DNA of 7,627 nt from Hadesarchaea archaeon (GTDB lineage: Archaea > Hadarchaeota > Hadarchaeia > Hadarchaeales > Hadarchaeaceae). The position numbers were made by a program, and so were the translations under genes. The notes under the pieces were generated by a model, which saw only the letters and a program-made list of their open reading frames with translations, did not search any database and was not told the DNA's origin. The stretch lies in contig QMWE01000043.1 in NCBI GenBank assembly GCA_003661465.1, forward strand, positions 1 to 7,627, written 5' to 3'. Shown here in pieces: positions 1-6,178 of the stretch; the first letter of the stretch is position 1, and every line of letters starts with the position of its first letter.

Positions 1-69
1 GGATTCTTCCCGTTTTTTATCCTGTGGCTCATCCTGTGGGTCATGACATACACCATGCTGATAGGGTAA
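1..69 (+). CDS. C-terminal end of a membrane protein (partial)
   Basis: The first reading frame is open from base 1 and ends at TAA (67-69), giving 22 residues. They are almost all hydrophobic and aromatic (Phe, Ile, Leu, Trp, Val, Met) and end in a short Met-Leu-Ile-Gly tail, which looks like a final transmembrane helix. The 5' part lies outside the window, so the family cannot be named. The gene is co-directional with the XPF nuclease gene 53 bp downstream and could share its transcript. The stretch is short enough that chance openness is possible, but the strongly membrane-like composition supports it. Confidence 0.55.
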   Translation, partial: GFFPFFILWLILWVMTYTMLIG

Positions 70-122
70 AATGGATCGGTTAACTGTGCGGTAAATGGTG
101 ACATCCCGATTAAGGGAGGTGG
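70..122 (+). promoter_or_regulatory. Short leader with ribosome-binding site for the XPF nuclease gene
   Basis: This 53 bp gap ends in GGGAGGTGG (114-122), a near-perfect archaeal Shine-Dalgarno sequence. It touches the ATG at 123, leaving only about 2-3 bases after GGAGGT, which is tight. The in-frame GTG at 132 would have a more usual spacing of about 9-11 bases. I see no convincing TATA box in the gap, so the nuclease gene may be transcribed with the upstream membrane protein gene. Confidence 0.5.
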
Positions 123-806
123 ATGTCGGAAGTGGTTCAAGTGAGTAAGAAATTGAAAATAATAGCCGACCACCGGGAGAGACCATCAGGTGTCGTCAAC
201 GAACTGGTAAAACTTGGCGTGGACGTGGAATCCAAGCAGCTCAGTGTTGGAGATTTCATCTTGAGCGACCGTGTGGCCGTAGAGAGAAAGGCCGTCGATG
301 ATTTTTTGCAGTCGATCGTGGACAAACGTCTCATGACCCAGGCGGAGCTATTACGTGAGACGTTCGAATATCCGGTGCTGATTTTGGAAGGAAATGACAT
401 GTATTCCCGAAGAGCAATTCATCCCAACGCGATAAGGGGGGCGCTGGCCACGCTCGCCGTGGATTTCAGGATACCAGTCCTGCCAGCTTCCGACGAGAAG
501 GAGACCGCACACATCCTTTTCGTGATTGCTAGAAGAGAACAGCTGGCCGGACCCAGAGAAGTCGCGGTGCGCGGAGAACCCAAGAGATTGACTCTCCCAG
601 AGTTTCAGCGATTTATCGTGGAGGGACTTCCCGGTGTTTCAGCCGTGCTCGCAAGACGTTTGTTGGAGTATTTCGGCACGGTTGAACGGGTGATGTGTGC
701 ATCTGAGGAAGAGCTGAAGAGGGTTCGCGGAATCGGAAAGGAGAAAGCTAAGGAGATCAGACGGATATTGACTTCTACTTATGAAGTTCCTCGACAACTT
801 CTTTGA
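123..806 (+). CDS. xpf: Stand-alone XPF/ERCC4-type structure-specific DNA nuclease
   Basis: This 227-residue protein should act in DNA repair and replication-fork processing by cutting 3' flaps, forks and similar branched DNA as a dimer. Visible features are the ERCC4 nuclease signature: Asp16-His-Arg-Glu19, Gly43-Asp44 and Glu54-Arg-Lys56 followed by Asp59. A tandem helix-hairpin-helix follows (Gly168-Thr186 and Val201-Leu216), which binds DNA and dimerises. There is no helicase part, so it resembles the short crenarchaeal-type XPF rather than the helicase-nuclease fusion Hef found in many euryarchaea. The short enzymes usually carry a C-terminal PCNA-binding motif, and I see no clear one in the last ten residues. 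The start could be GTG at 132 instead of ATG at 123. The 3' end overlaps the converging aminotransferase gene by 32 bp. The domain call is firm; the exact substrate is inferred from the family. Confidence 0.93.
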   Translation: MSEVVQVSKKLKIIADHRERPSGVVNELVKLGVDVESKQLSVGDFILSDRVAVERKAVDDFLQSIVDKRLMTQAELLRETFEYPVLILEGNDMYSRRAIHPNAIRGALATLAVDFRIPVLPASDEKETAHILFVIARREQLAGPREVAVRGEPKRLTLPEFQRFIVEGLPGVSAVLARRLLEYFGTVERVMCASEEELKRVRGIGKEKAKEIRRILTSTYEVPRQLL

Positions 807-1938
807 TCTTTTCGGTAGCTTCCTTAATGTTCTTCATGGAGGTCGCATAGCTGAAGCGTACATGTCCTTCGCCGTATGGTCCGAAGCCACTTCCCGGGAC
901 GGATGCCACACCTGCTTTTTGAAGCAGAAGCTCACAGAACTCAAGCGATGATATGTCGAGATCTTTTATGCTTGGAAACGCGTAAAATGCTCCTCCGGGT
1001 TTCGGGCAATCGATTCCATCGATCGAGTTCAGCCTCTTTACTATCTCGTCTCTCCGTTTTCTAAATTCTTCCCGCATTTTTTCGATGAAATCTTGGGGGC
1101 CCCGGAGGGCAGTCACTCCAGCCGCTTGGACAAAACTGGCTGCGCATGAAGTGGACGCCTGCTGGATTTTGTTCATTTCACTGATGAGTTCGATCGGAGC
1201 GACGGCATACCCCAGCCGCCATCCGGTCATGGAATATGTCTTTGATAAACCATTCACGTATATGGTTCGCTCTGCCATCTCTGGGATGGAGAGTATGCTT
1301 GCGTTTTTCCCTTCGTAGACAAGAGAGTCATAGATCTCATCGGATAATACCCAGAGTCCCCTGTCGGAGGCGAGGTCTGCTATCGGACGAAGTTCTTCTT
1401 CGGTCATCACCGCGCCAGTTGGGTTGTTTGGATAATTGAGCAGGAGCATCTTCGTCCTTGAAGTCAAGGCTTCTTCGACCTTTTCGGGTTCAATTTTGAA
1501 CTCATTTTCTCGTGTCGTTTCGATGAAGATCGGTTTGGCTCCCACTATTCGCACCATAGCTTCGTATGTCCAGCACGGACTGGGGATGATCACCTCATCT
1601 CCGGGATCAAGCGTGGCCACCATGGCACAGAATATCGCATGTTTTGCACCGGGGGTAACGATCACGTTTTTCATTTCAGTTTCGATTCCTTTCTCCTTCA
1701 GGTGCTCGGTTATCGCGTTCCTCAGCTCAGGTGTTCCTAGACTTGGCGTGTACTTCGTTAACCCTTGCGCAAGAGCATCTCTTGCAGCTTTTTTGACGTG
1801 TTCCGGAGTATCGAAATCTGGCTCGCCAACCTCCATGTGGATGATTTTTTTGCCTTGGTGCTCAAGCTCTTTTGCCAGACTCAGGACCTTGAGGGTGCTG
1901 GAGGGAGGTATCTCCTTCATCCGATTAGCTGGTTTCAA
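775..1938 (-). CDS. Aspartate-type class I aminotransferase (PLP enzyme)
   Basis: This is a fold-type I PLP aminotransferase of the AspB/AspC (I-gamma) group, expected to move amino groups between aspartate or a related amino acid and 2-oxoglutarate in the cytosol. Visible motifs are the substrate-binding stretch Gly-Glu-Pro-Asp-Phe-Asp-Thr-Pro near the N-terminus, Asn-Asn-Pro-Thr-Gly, Ser-Asp-Glu-Ile-Tyr, and the PLP lysine in Ser-Lys-Thr-Tyr-Ser-Met-Thr-Gly-Trp-Arg (Lys233 from the chosen start). The frame stays open upstream to 2049, but that would run 59 bp into lysK. I chose TTG at 1938-1936 because it puts the family N-terminus (residues resembling Asn-Arg-Met-Lys-Glu-Ile-Pro-Pro-Ser) at the usual place, gives 387 residues with the lysine near position 234 as in the Thermus enzyme, and has GGGTG (1948-1944) five bases upstream. 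Alternatives are ATG at 1992 or ATG at 1920. The true amino acid substrate cannot be read from the sequence. Confidence 0.93.
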   Translation of the reverse strand: MKPANRMKEIPPSSTLKVLSLAKELEHQGKKIIHMEVGEPDFDTPEHVKKAARDALAQGLTKYTPSLGTPELRNAITEHLKEKGIETEMKNVIVTPGAKHAIFCAMVATLDPGDEVIIPSPCWTYEAMVRIVGAKPIFIETTRENEFKIEPEKVEEALTSRTKMLLLNYPNNPTGAVMTEEELRPIADLASDRGLWVLSDEIYDSLVYEGKNASILSIPEMAERTIYVNGLSKTYSMTGWRLGYAVAPIELISEMNKIQQASTSCAASFVQAAGVTALRGPQDFIEKMREEFRKRRDEIVKRLNSIDGIDCPKPGGAFYAFPSIKDLDISSLEFCELLLQKAGVASVPGSGFGPYGEGHVRFSYATSMKNIKEATEKIKEVVEELHK

Positions 1939-1990
1939 TCTTACACCCGCTAAGATTTTACGTGCATAATTTAAACCTACTTCGATTGGC
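1939..1990. promoter_or_regulatory. Divergent promoter region between the aminotransferase and lysK genes
   Basis: These 52 bp separate two divergent genes. A box CATAATTTAAACC (1965-1977) contains the palindrome TTTAAA (1970-1975) and could bind TBP in either orientation. Read leftward, a start about 26 bases from the box centre falls near 1946, just ahead of the TTG at 1938. Read rightward, the box centre is only 18-22 bases from the lysK ATG, so the lysK start site is less well explained. There is no Shine-Dalgarno sequence before lysK, which would fit a leaderless or nearly leaderless mRNA. Confidence 0.5.
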
Positions 1991-3586
1991 ATGCACTGGA
2001 TAGACAGAGTCGCAAGAGCACTCCTCAAGCGCGGAAAAAAACATGTCATTGCGAGCGGAATTTCGATCTCCGGACATATTCACGTGGGTCACAGCAACGA
2101 TGTCTTCATAGCTGATGGTATCAGGCGTGCCGTTGAGGAATCTGGGGGAAAGGCGACGGCACTCTGGTATGCCGATGACTATGACCCCATGCGTCGCATT
2201 CCCTGGCCACTAAATCAAGGAGAACATGCTGAGAGATATAGAAAATACCTCGGCATGCCGTATATCGATATCCCGTCTCCAGATCCGGAGTATGAAAACT
2301 TTGTCGAGTACTTCTCTAAATCTTTTGTCGACTCGCTCCGCGATTTCGGTGTCAAGGTGAAGGTCTATTCTGGAGCCAAAATATACCGAAGCGGAAAGAT
2401 GTCTAGGCTCGTAAAAACTGCCCTTGAAAATGCCGGTGAAATTCGGAAGATACTTAACCGCTACAGGTCTACGCCCCTCCCCGATGATTGGCTGCCCTAT
2501 GACGCCATATGCGAGAAATGTGGCAAGATCGCTACGACGAAGGCGTTTGCATGGGATGGTAGTGTGGTCAAATACAGATGTGAAGGATGTGATTACGCCC
2601 CAGGTTGCGGACATGAGGGAGAATCGGACTATACCAACGGTGAGGGCAAACTCACTTGGCGCGTTGAATGGCCTGCACGATGGAAACTGCTGGGAGTGAC
2701 ATGTGAGCCTTTTGGAAAGGATCACGCGGTGGCGGGAGGAAGTTACGATACCGGTAGGTCCATAGCTAAGCGGATTTTCAATTACGATGCCCCATATCCC
2801 GTACCTTATGAGTGGGTGAGTTTCCGCGGGGACAGGATGTCTTCCTCGAGGGGAGTCGTTTTCACGCTTCCCCAGTGGCTCGAGATAGCCGAACCGGAAC
2901 TTTTACGTTATTTCATCTTTAGAAGCAAGTCAATGAAAGCCAAGGATTTCGATCCAGGGCTTCCCCTACTTGATCTTTATGATGAGTTCGACATGATCGA
3001 ACAAGTATATTTCGACAGGAGAGATGTGGCGGAACCCAAAAGGAAAAAGCAGTACAAGCGTATTTATGAACTTTCCTTGGTCGGCCCACCCCCGATACGG
3101 CCAGTGCAACGTCTTCCTTTCAGATTCGCGGCAGTGCTGTGTCAAGTTACACAAGATGAACAACATGCCATCGAGATAATGACCTCCAAGGGAATCTTGG
3201 CCAAGCCCAGTGGGCGGGACATAAGATTGGCCCTCATTCGTTTGCGCCGTGCGAGAAACTGGGTCTCAAAATATGCTCCTGAGCGTTTACGTTTTAGGGT
3301 ACTCAAGGAGGTACCTGTTGAAGCGGTTCGACGTTTAACGGAAAAACAAAAAGAAGGTCTTGCTCGGTTAGCGGATGATCTCTCATCACGTGATTACACC
3401 CCGGTTGAGCTTCACAACCGCATCTACGAGATCGGAAAGAGCATTGAACTAAAGCCATCAGAGCTGTTCAAAGCAGTTTATCTAGCATTGCTTGGAAGAG
3501 AATCCGGACCACGAGTTGGCAATTTTGTGTCCGTGCTGGACAGGGAATTTGTGATTGGCCGATTTAGGGACGCTGTAAACCTATAG
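1991..3586 (+). CDS. lysS: Class I lysyl-tRNA synthetase
   Basis: The enzyme charges tRNA-Lys with lysine using ATP. This is the class I form (also called LysK), typical of most archaea and unrelated to the class II enzyme. The 531 residues match the family length. The protein begins Met-His-Trp, as family members do, which supports ATG 1991. The Rossmann catalytic domain carries the HIGH-type signature in Ser-Gly-His-Ile-His-Val-Gly-His (27-34) and the KMSKS-type signature Arg-Met-Ser-Ser-Ser-Arg-Gly (282-288). A zinc-binding insertion has Cys174/Cys177 and Cys197/Cys200, followed by Gly-Cys-Gly-His (205-208). The helical C-terminal region from about residue 330 is the anticodon-binding part. 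The gene diverges from the aminotransferase and converges on the nucleotidyltransferase gene 31 bp away. I see no break or missing signature. Confidence 0.97.
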   Translation: MHWIDRVARALLKRGKKHVIASGISISGHIHVGHSNDVFIADGIRRAVEESGGKATALWYADDYDPMRRIPWPLNQGEHAERYRKYLGMPYIDIPSPDPEYENFVEYFSKSFVDSLRDFGVKVKVYSGAKIYRSGKMSRLVKTALENAGEIRKILNRYRSTPLPDDWLPYDAICEKCGKIATTKAFAWDGSVVKYRCEGCDYAPGCGHEGESDYTNGEGKLTWRVEWPARWKLLGVTCEPFGKDHAVAGGSYDTGRSIAKRIFNYDAPYPVPYEWVSFRGDRMSSSRGVVFTLPQWLEIAEPELLRYFIFRSKSMKAKDFDPGLPLLDLYDEFDMIEQVYFDRRDVAEPKRKKQYKRIYELSLVGPPPIRPVQRLPFRFAAVLCQVTQDEQHAIEIMTSKGILAKPSGRDIRLALIRLRRARNWVSKYAPERLRFRVLKEVPVEAVRRLTEKQKEGLARLADDLSSRDYTPVELHNRIYEIGKSIELKPSELFKAVYLALLGRESGPRVGNFVSVLDREFVIGRFRDAVNL

Positions 3587-3617
3587 CTCGTTCCCGCACC
3601 CATTTTTAAATTCAGGA
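3587..3617 (+). terminator. Possible terminator after lysS
   Basis: The 31 bp gap between two converging genes contains a T5 run (3603-3607) about 17 bases after the lysS stop codon. Short U-tracts suffice for termination in many archaea. No clear hairpin is visible, and the minus-strand reading of this gap has only a weak T-run. Confidence 0.35.
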
Positions 3618-4322
3618 CTACTTTCTTTTAAAGCGAAGTCCCACGGCCGGATTTTTCTTTATCAATTTTCTCAAGACGCTCTCGAAGCTTTCTTCAGGAG
3701 CCAGTTCACGTTTGATGAAGATCCCGGAATGTCCTATTTCCGCTCGCCTTGTCAGGACCTGTACTCGTTCGCGGACTATATCCAGAGAAACCCCCACACG
3801 TTTTGCTGCTTCTGCTTCCCTCTTGATGACTGGACTTTCCACATGTCCGCGGGGCGTGGGATCTATGAGCATAAGTCTTTTGTCGATGCCAGGTACGCGC
3901 ATATCCTTCTTTATGTGTTCCAAACCGACCGCACCTCCGAAATGGTAAAACTCCAGTTCCAGCGGTTTGGGTTCCAGCAGCGGAAAAGTGATTGATTGAT
4001 TCTCCTCGATGTAAATATGTGCCTTGGGGAGCTGCCACGGAGTTGCCATGACTATCTCTCGTTTGAGGATTTCAAATCCAGCTTCATCTATGACTAATTC
4101 CACTTTATAAGATGGAATCGCCCGGGGAACAAAAATATCAACATCACTGTGTTTGTTTACATCTCCTCGAGCAAGGCTGCCGTGCACTATTGGGTTAAAT
4201 CCTGCCTTTACGAGGGGTATCATCATCTTCAGAGCCTTTTTCCTGAGCTCATTGAAAAGTTTCCAGTGCTCCTGGCTATAGATGACCTCCTTGATATCGG
4301 CCACGTGGAGGGGTTTGGTCAT
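3618..4322 (-). CDS. Predicted nucleotidyltransferase (Pol beta superfamily)
   Basis: This 234-residue soluble protein carries the minimal nucleotidyltransferase signature Gly48-Ser49 followed by Asp60-Val-Asp62, which binds the two metal ions. A third carboxylate could be Glu124 in the strand Leu-Glu-Leu-Glu-Phe. The C-terminal third (from about residue 160) is rich in Lys, Arg and Glu, looks helical, and ends in a basic tail (Phe-Lys-Arg-Lys), which would suit nucleic acid or RNA binding. Proteins of this kind occur as uncharacterised single-copy genes in archaea; the target (tRNA, protein or small molecule) is unknown. The ATG start is 13 bp downstream of the cutA stop, so the two genes very likely form one operon. 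It is larger than the small MNT antitoxins and has no HEPN partner nearby, so a toxin-antitoxin role is unlikely. Confidence 0.85.
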   Translation of the reverse strand: MTKPLHVADIKEVIYSQEHWKLFNELRKKALKMMIPLVKAGFNPIVHGSLARGDVNKHSDVDIFVPRAIPSYKVELVIDEAGFEILKREIVMATPWQLPKAHIYIEENQSITFPLLEPKPLELEFYHFGGAVGLEHIKKDMRVPGIDKRLMLIDPTPRGHVESPVIKREAEAAKRVGVSLDIVRERVQVLTRRAEIGHSGIFIKRELAPEESFESVLRKLIKKNPAVGLRFKRK

Positions 4323-4335
4323 GGTCTCGTCTTCT

Positions 4336-4650
4336 CTATCTCAGGCTTTTATCGACCCACTCGAGATATTCTCCCAACCCTCGGTCTATTCGCAGTGCGA
4401 GTATCTCGGGTAGTTCATAAGGGTGGAGCTCTTTTATCCGGTGGATCAAACGGTCAACTTTCTTTTCTGATGTTTTTATCAGCATCATGGTCTCTCTTGC
4501 CCGTTCTATCTTTCCCTTCCATCGGCATGTTGACTCGACCCTATGAACCATGTTTGCACAGGTGGCGAGCTTTTCCGAGACTAGGTGTTCAGCGAGTCGC
4601 AGGGCTTCACGATTTTTTAGGGTAGTCAACGCTAAATAGAATCGTTCCAT
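4336..4650 (-). CDS. cutA: CutA1 family trimeric protein (divalent cation tolerance)
   Basis: CutA1 is a small ferredoxin-like protein that forms very stable trimers. In E. coli it was linked to copper tolerance, but its role in archaea is unsettled. The 104-residue product shows the family pattern: a first strand ending Leu-Thr-Thr, then Leu-Val-Ser-Glu-Lys-Leu-Ala-Thr-Cys-Ala-Asn, then Trp-Lys-Gly-Lys-Ile-Glu, Ile-Lys-Thr, and the signature Leu-His-Pro-Tyr-Glu-Leu-Pro-Glu-Ile followed by Tyr-Leu-Glu-Trp near the C-terminus. I chose ATG 4650; TTG 4656 and GTG 4653 are in-frame alternatives. The ATG is 28 bases from the centre of the TTTAAA box, which fits a leaderless mRNA. It is the first gene of a two-gene operon with the nucleotidyltransferase. 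A functional link between the two is not established. Confidence 0.94.
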   Translation of the reverse strand: MERFYLALTTLKNREALRLAEHLVSEKLATCANMVHRVESTCRWKGKIERARETMMLIKTSEKKVDRLIHRIKELHPYELPEILALRIDRGLGEYLEWVDKSLR

Positions 4651-4705
4651 CACCAAAACACCGGAAGAGCAGGGGTTTAAATTTTGCCGATAGTTATTGA
4701 GTGAG
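4651..4705. promoter_or_regulatory. Divergent, probably bidirectional promoter of cutA and the site-2 protease operon
   Basis: The box GGTTTAAATTTTGC (4674-4687) is centred on the palindrome TTTAAA (4676-4681). The cutA ATG (4650) and the protease GTG (4706) lie about 28 bases to either side of its centre, which is the distance expected for leaderless transcripts driven from a shared or overlapping TATA box. On the minus strand the sequence reads CAAAATTTAAACC, with an A-rich stretch resembling a TFB recognition element, so transcription toward cutA may be the stronger direction. The same box, with 13 of 14 bases identical, occurs in the other divergent gap near 1970. Confidence 0.6.
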
Positions 4706-5953
4706 GTGCTTCAAGTGTTCGACGACGTGCTCTTTGCCATTCTTCTGATCTTGCTATTCTGGAATGTCGTTGGGTTGATAAATCGATGGCACAAGCTGGA
4801 AAAACATGGGATCACAGTCTCCCCAGGTATGCTGATATGGCGGACAAAACGTGGGCTTGGGTTTATCGATAGGGTTGCGAGGGCATACAGGCGTGGATGG
4901 GTGACGTTTGGAACCGTTGCGGCGGTGATGGGCTTTGTCTTCATGCTCGTAATCTTGTTCATGTTCGGACAGAGCGCTGCTTTTATCATTCAGGAACCAG
5001 AATCGGCACCACCCGGAGCGATGATTCCGATACCCGGTGTGACCATCCCTCTGTTTTACGGACTAGTATCGCTGTTCAGCGTTTTGATCGTGCATGAATT
5101 CGCCCACGGATTTGTCATGCGAGCTCAGGGGATTCGCACGAAGTCCACAGGGGTCCTGCTGTTTGTGGTTCTCCCCGGGGCGTTTGTGGAGCAGGATGAA
5201 AAGCAGCTGAAAAATGCACCGATATCAAAACGTCTTCGGGTTTACGGGGCGGGACCGTTTGCGAATATCCTGTTTGCTTTCGCATGTCTGGGTCTCCTTT
5301 TGGTATCCATCTCGCCGAATCCCGGGGTCTACGTGTACGATACAGTGGAAAGCTATCAACTCGCGGACAACACGGTTGTACCGGGTGCTTCGTGGGGAAT
5401 CCTGCGTCCCGGAGATCGCCTCCTCGAGCTCAGTCACCTCGTCGACAACGTAGCCGTTGACAGGGTTGTAATAGAGGGATATGAGAATTTTTCCGAATTC
5501 ATGGAAAACACGAAAGAAGGTGATAACGTCGTGGTTCTGGTGGAAAGAAACGGTCAAGAAGAAAACTTTCTGATAACTCTCACCCAATATCCGGAAAACG
5601 AAAATAGGGGAATGATGGGCGTTCTCCTGACCTACGCACACAGCGGATTTTTGTATTACGTTTTCAATCCCCTTTTTGATATAATGGGTCCAAAAACTTA
5701 CGCGATAAATCCGTATACTTATGATGCACACGTTCCGTGGTCCGCGGTGGATTTGCTGAGATGGTTAATTTTTCTCCACTTTGCCGTCGGACTCTTTAAT
5801 TTGCTGCCCATGAAACCTTTGGATGGTGGGTATCTCATCTCTGGAGCAGTTGAACGTGTGAGTTCAAGACAGAGGGCTGCGGCGGTCAGCAATGCGATCT
5901 CGTTCGTCGTCTTGCTGCTCTTGCTGGTGAATTTCATGCCGGTTTTCATATGA
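4706..5953 (+). CDS. Site-2 protease family (M50) intramembrane zinc metalloprotease with PDZ domain
   Basis: This is a polytopic membrane protease that would cut membrane-anchored substrates within the bilayer, such as regulators released by regulated proteolysis. From GTG 4706 the protein has 415 residues. A hydrophobic N-terminal helix lies near residues 5-25, with further membrane segments near 70-90 and 108-135. The zinc motif His130-Glu-Phe-Ala-His134 sits in a helix, and the second motif Asn-Leu-Leu-Pro-Met-Lys-Pro-Leu-Asp373-Gly supplies the third ligand. Between them is a PDZ-like region at about 215-310 with Leu-Arg-Pro-Gly-Asp-Arg-Leu. A final membrane helix ends the protein. The start is uncertain: TTG 4697, GTG 4706 (best for a leaderless mRNA), or GTG 4715, which has GAGGTG six bases upstream. 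It is the first gene of an operon with the sulfur carrier and ttuA, and its substrate is unknown. Confidence 0.92.
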   Translation: MLQVFDDVLFAILLILLFWNVVGLINRWHKLEKHGITVSPGMLIWRTKRGLGFIDRVARAYRRGWVTFGTVAAVMGFVFMLVILFMFGQSAAFIIQEPESAPPGAMIPIPGVTIPLFYGLVSLFSVLIVHEFAHGFVMRAQGIRTKSTGVLLFVVLPGAFVEQDEKQLKNAPISKRLRVYGAGPFANILFAFACLGLLLVSISPNPGVYVYDTVESYQLADNTVVPGASWGILRPGDRLLELSHLVDNVAVDRVVIEGYENFSEFMENTKEGDNVVVLVERNGQEENFLITLTQYPENENRGMMGVLLTYAHSGFLYYVFNPLFDIMGPKTYAINPYTYDAHVPWSAVDLLRWLIFLHFAVGLFNLLPMKPLDGGYLISGAVERVSSRQRAAAVSNAISFVVLLLLLVNFMPVFI

Positions 5954-5962
5954 GGGGTCTTC

Positions 5963-6175
5963 ATGTCCATCGAAATCGTGGTCAGAGAGATCGGTAGGAG
6001 ACAAAAACGTGAAATTAGGCTCAGTCGTCGAGCTGCTGTTGTGGATCTCCTGAAACAATTAGGTCAGAACCGAGAAATGGTCGTCGTGAGGATCAATGGA
6101 AAGATAGTCGCTGAGGAGGAGCATCTGAAAGACGGAGATGTGGTCGAGATCATCCCGATCGTGACGGGTGGGTAA
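5963..6175 (+). CDS. Ubiquitin-fold sulfur carrier (ThiS/MoaD/TtuB/SAMP-like) ending in Gly-Gly
   Basis: This is a 70-residue beta-grasp protein. Family members are activated at the C-terminal glycine by an E1-like enzyme, converted to a thiocarboxylate and used as sulfur donor; some archaeal ones are also attached to other proteins. Visible features are the alternating hydrophobic strands at the start, Val-Val-Arg-Ile-Asn-Gly-Lys in the middle, the typical Leu-Lys-Asp-Gly-Asp-Val-Val-Glu-Ile-Ile-Pro, and the terminal Thr-Gly-Gly. GAGGGGT (5952-5958) lies five bases ahead of the ATG and overlaps the protease stop codon. The gene ends exactly where ttuA begins, so by context it is the TtuB-like donor for tRNA 2-thiolation. 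A molybdopterin or thiamine role is possible, but no such genes are nearby, and no E1 gene is in the window. Confidence 0.9.
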   Translation: MSIEIVVREIGRRQKREIRLSRRAAVVDLLKQLGQNREMVVVRINGKIVAEEEHLKDGDVVEIIPIVTGG

Positions 6176-6178
6176 GTG
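6164..6178 (+). promoter_or_regulatory. Ribosome-binding site for ttuA formed by the Gly-Gly codons
   Basis: The stop codon TAA (6173-6175) of the sulfur carrier directly touches the GTG start (6176-6178) of ttuA. The two glycine codons GGT GGG (6167-6172) contain GGTG, five bases ahead of that GTG, matching the archaeal anti-Shine-Dalgarno. This arrangement points to translational coupling of the two proteins. Confidence 0.6.

Noticed and set aside
1436..1969. A 177-codon plus-strand frame
   Set aside because: It is antisense to the aminotransferase gene, whose motifs are unambiguous. The translation resembles no protein family.
1990..1993. GCATGC as a deliberate shared start for two leaderless divergent genes
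   Set aside because: The aminotransferase family N-terminus, lysine position and spacing all favour the downstream TTG, so the palindrome is probably coincidental.
2210..2725. A 171-codon minus-strand frame
   Set aside because: It is antisense to lysS, including its zinc-binding region, and has no recognisable domain or start signals.
3618..4322. Nucleotidyltransferase as the antitoxin half of a HEPN/MNT toxin-antitoxin pair
   Set aside because: It is more than twice the size of MNT antitoxins, and its operon partner is CutA, not a HEPN protein.
5225..5731. A 168-codon minus-strand frame
   Set aside because: It is antisense to the PDZ region of the site-2 protease, with no ribosome-binding site and a translation lacking domain character.
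5963..6175. Sulfur carrier as a molybdopterin synthase small subunit (MoaD)
   Set aside because: The fold cannot exclude this, but no molybdopterin gene is nearby, while the direct junction with ttuA supports a tRNA thiolation role.
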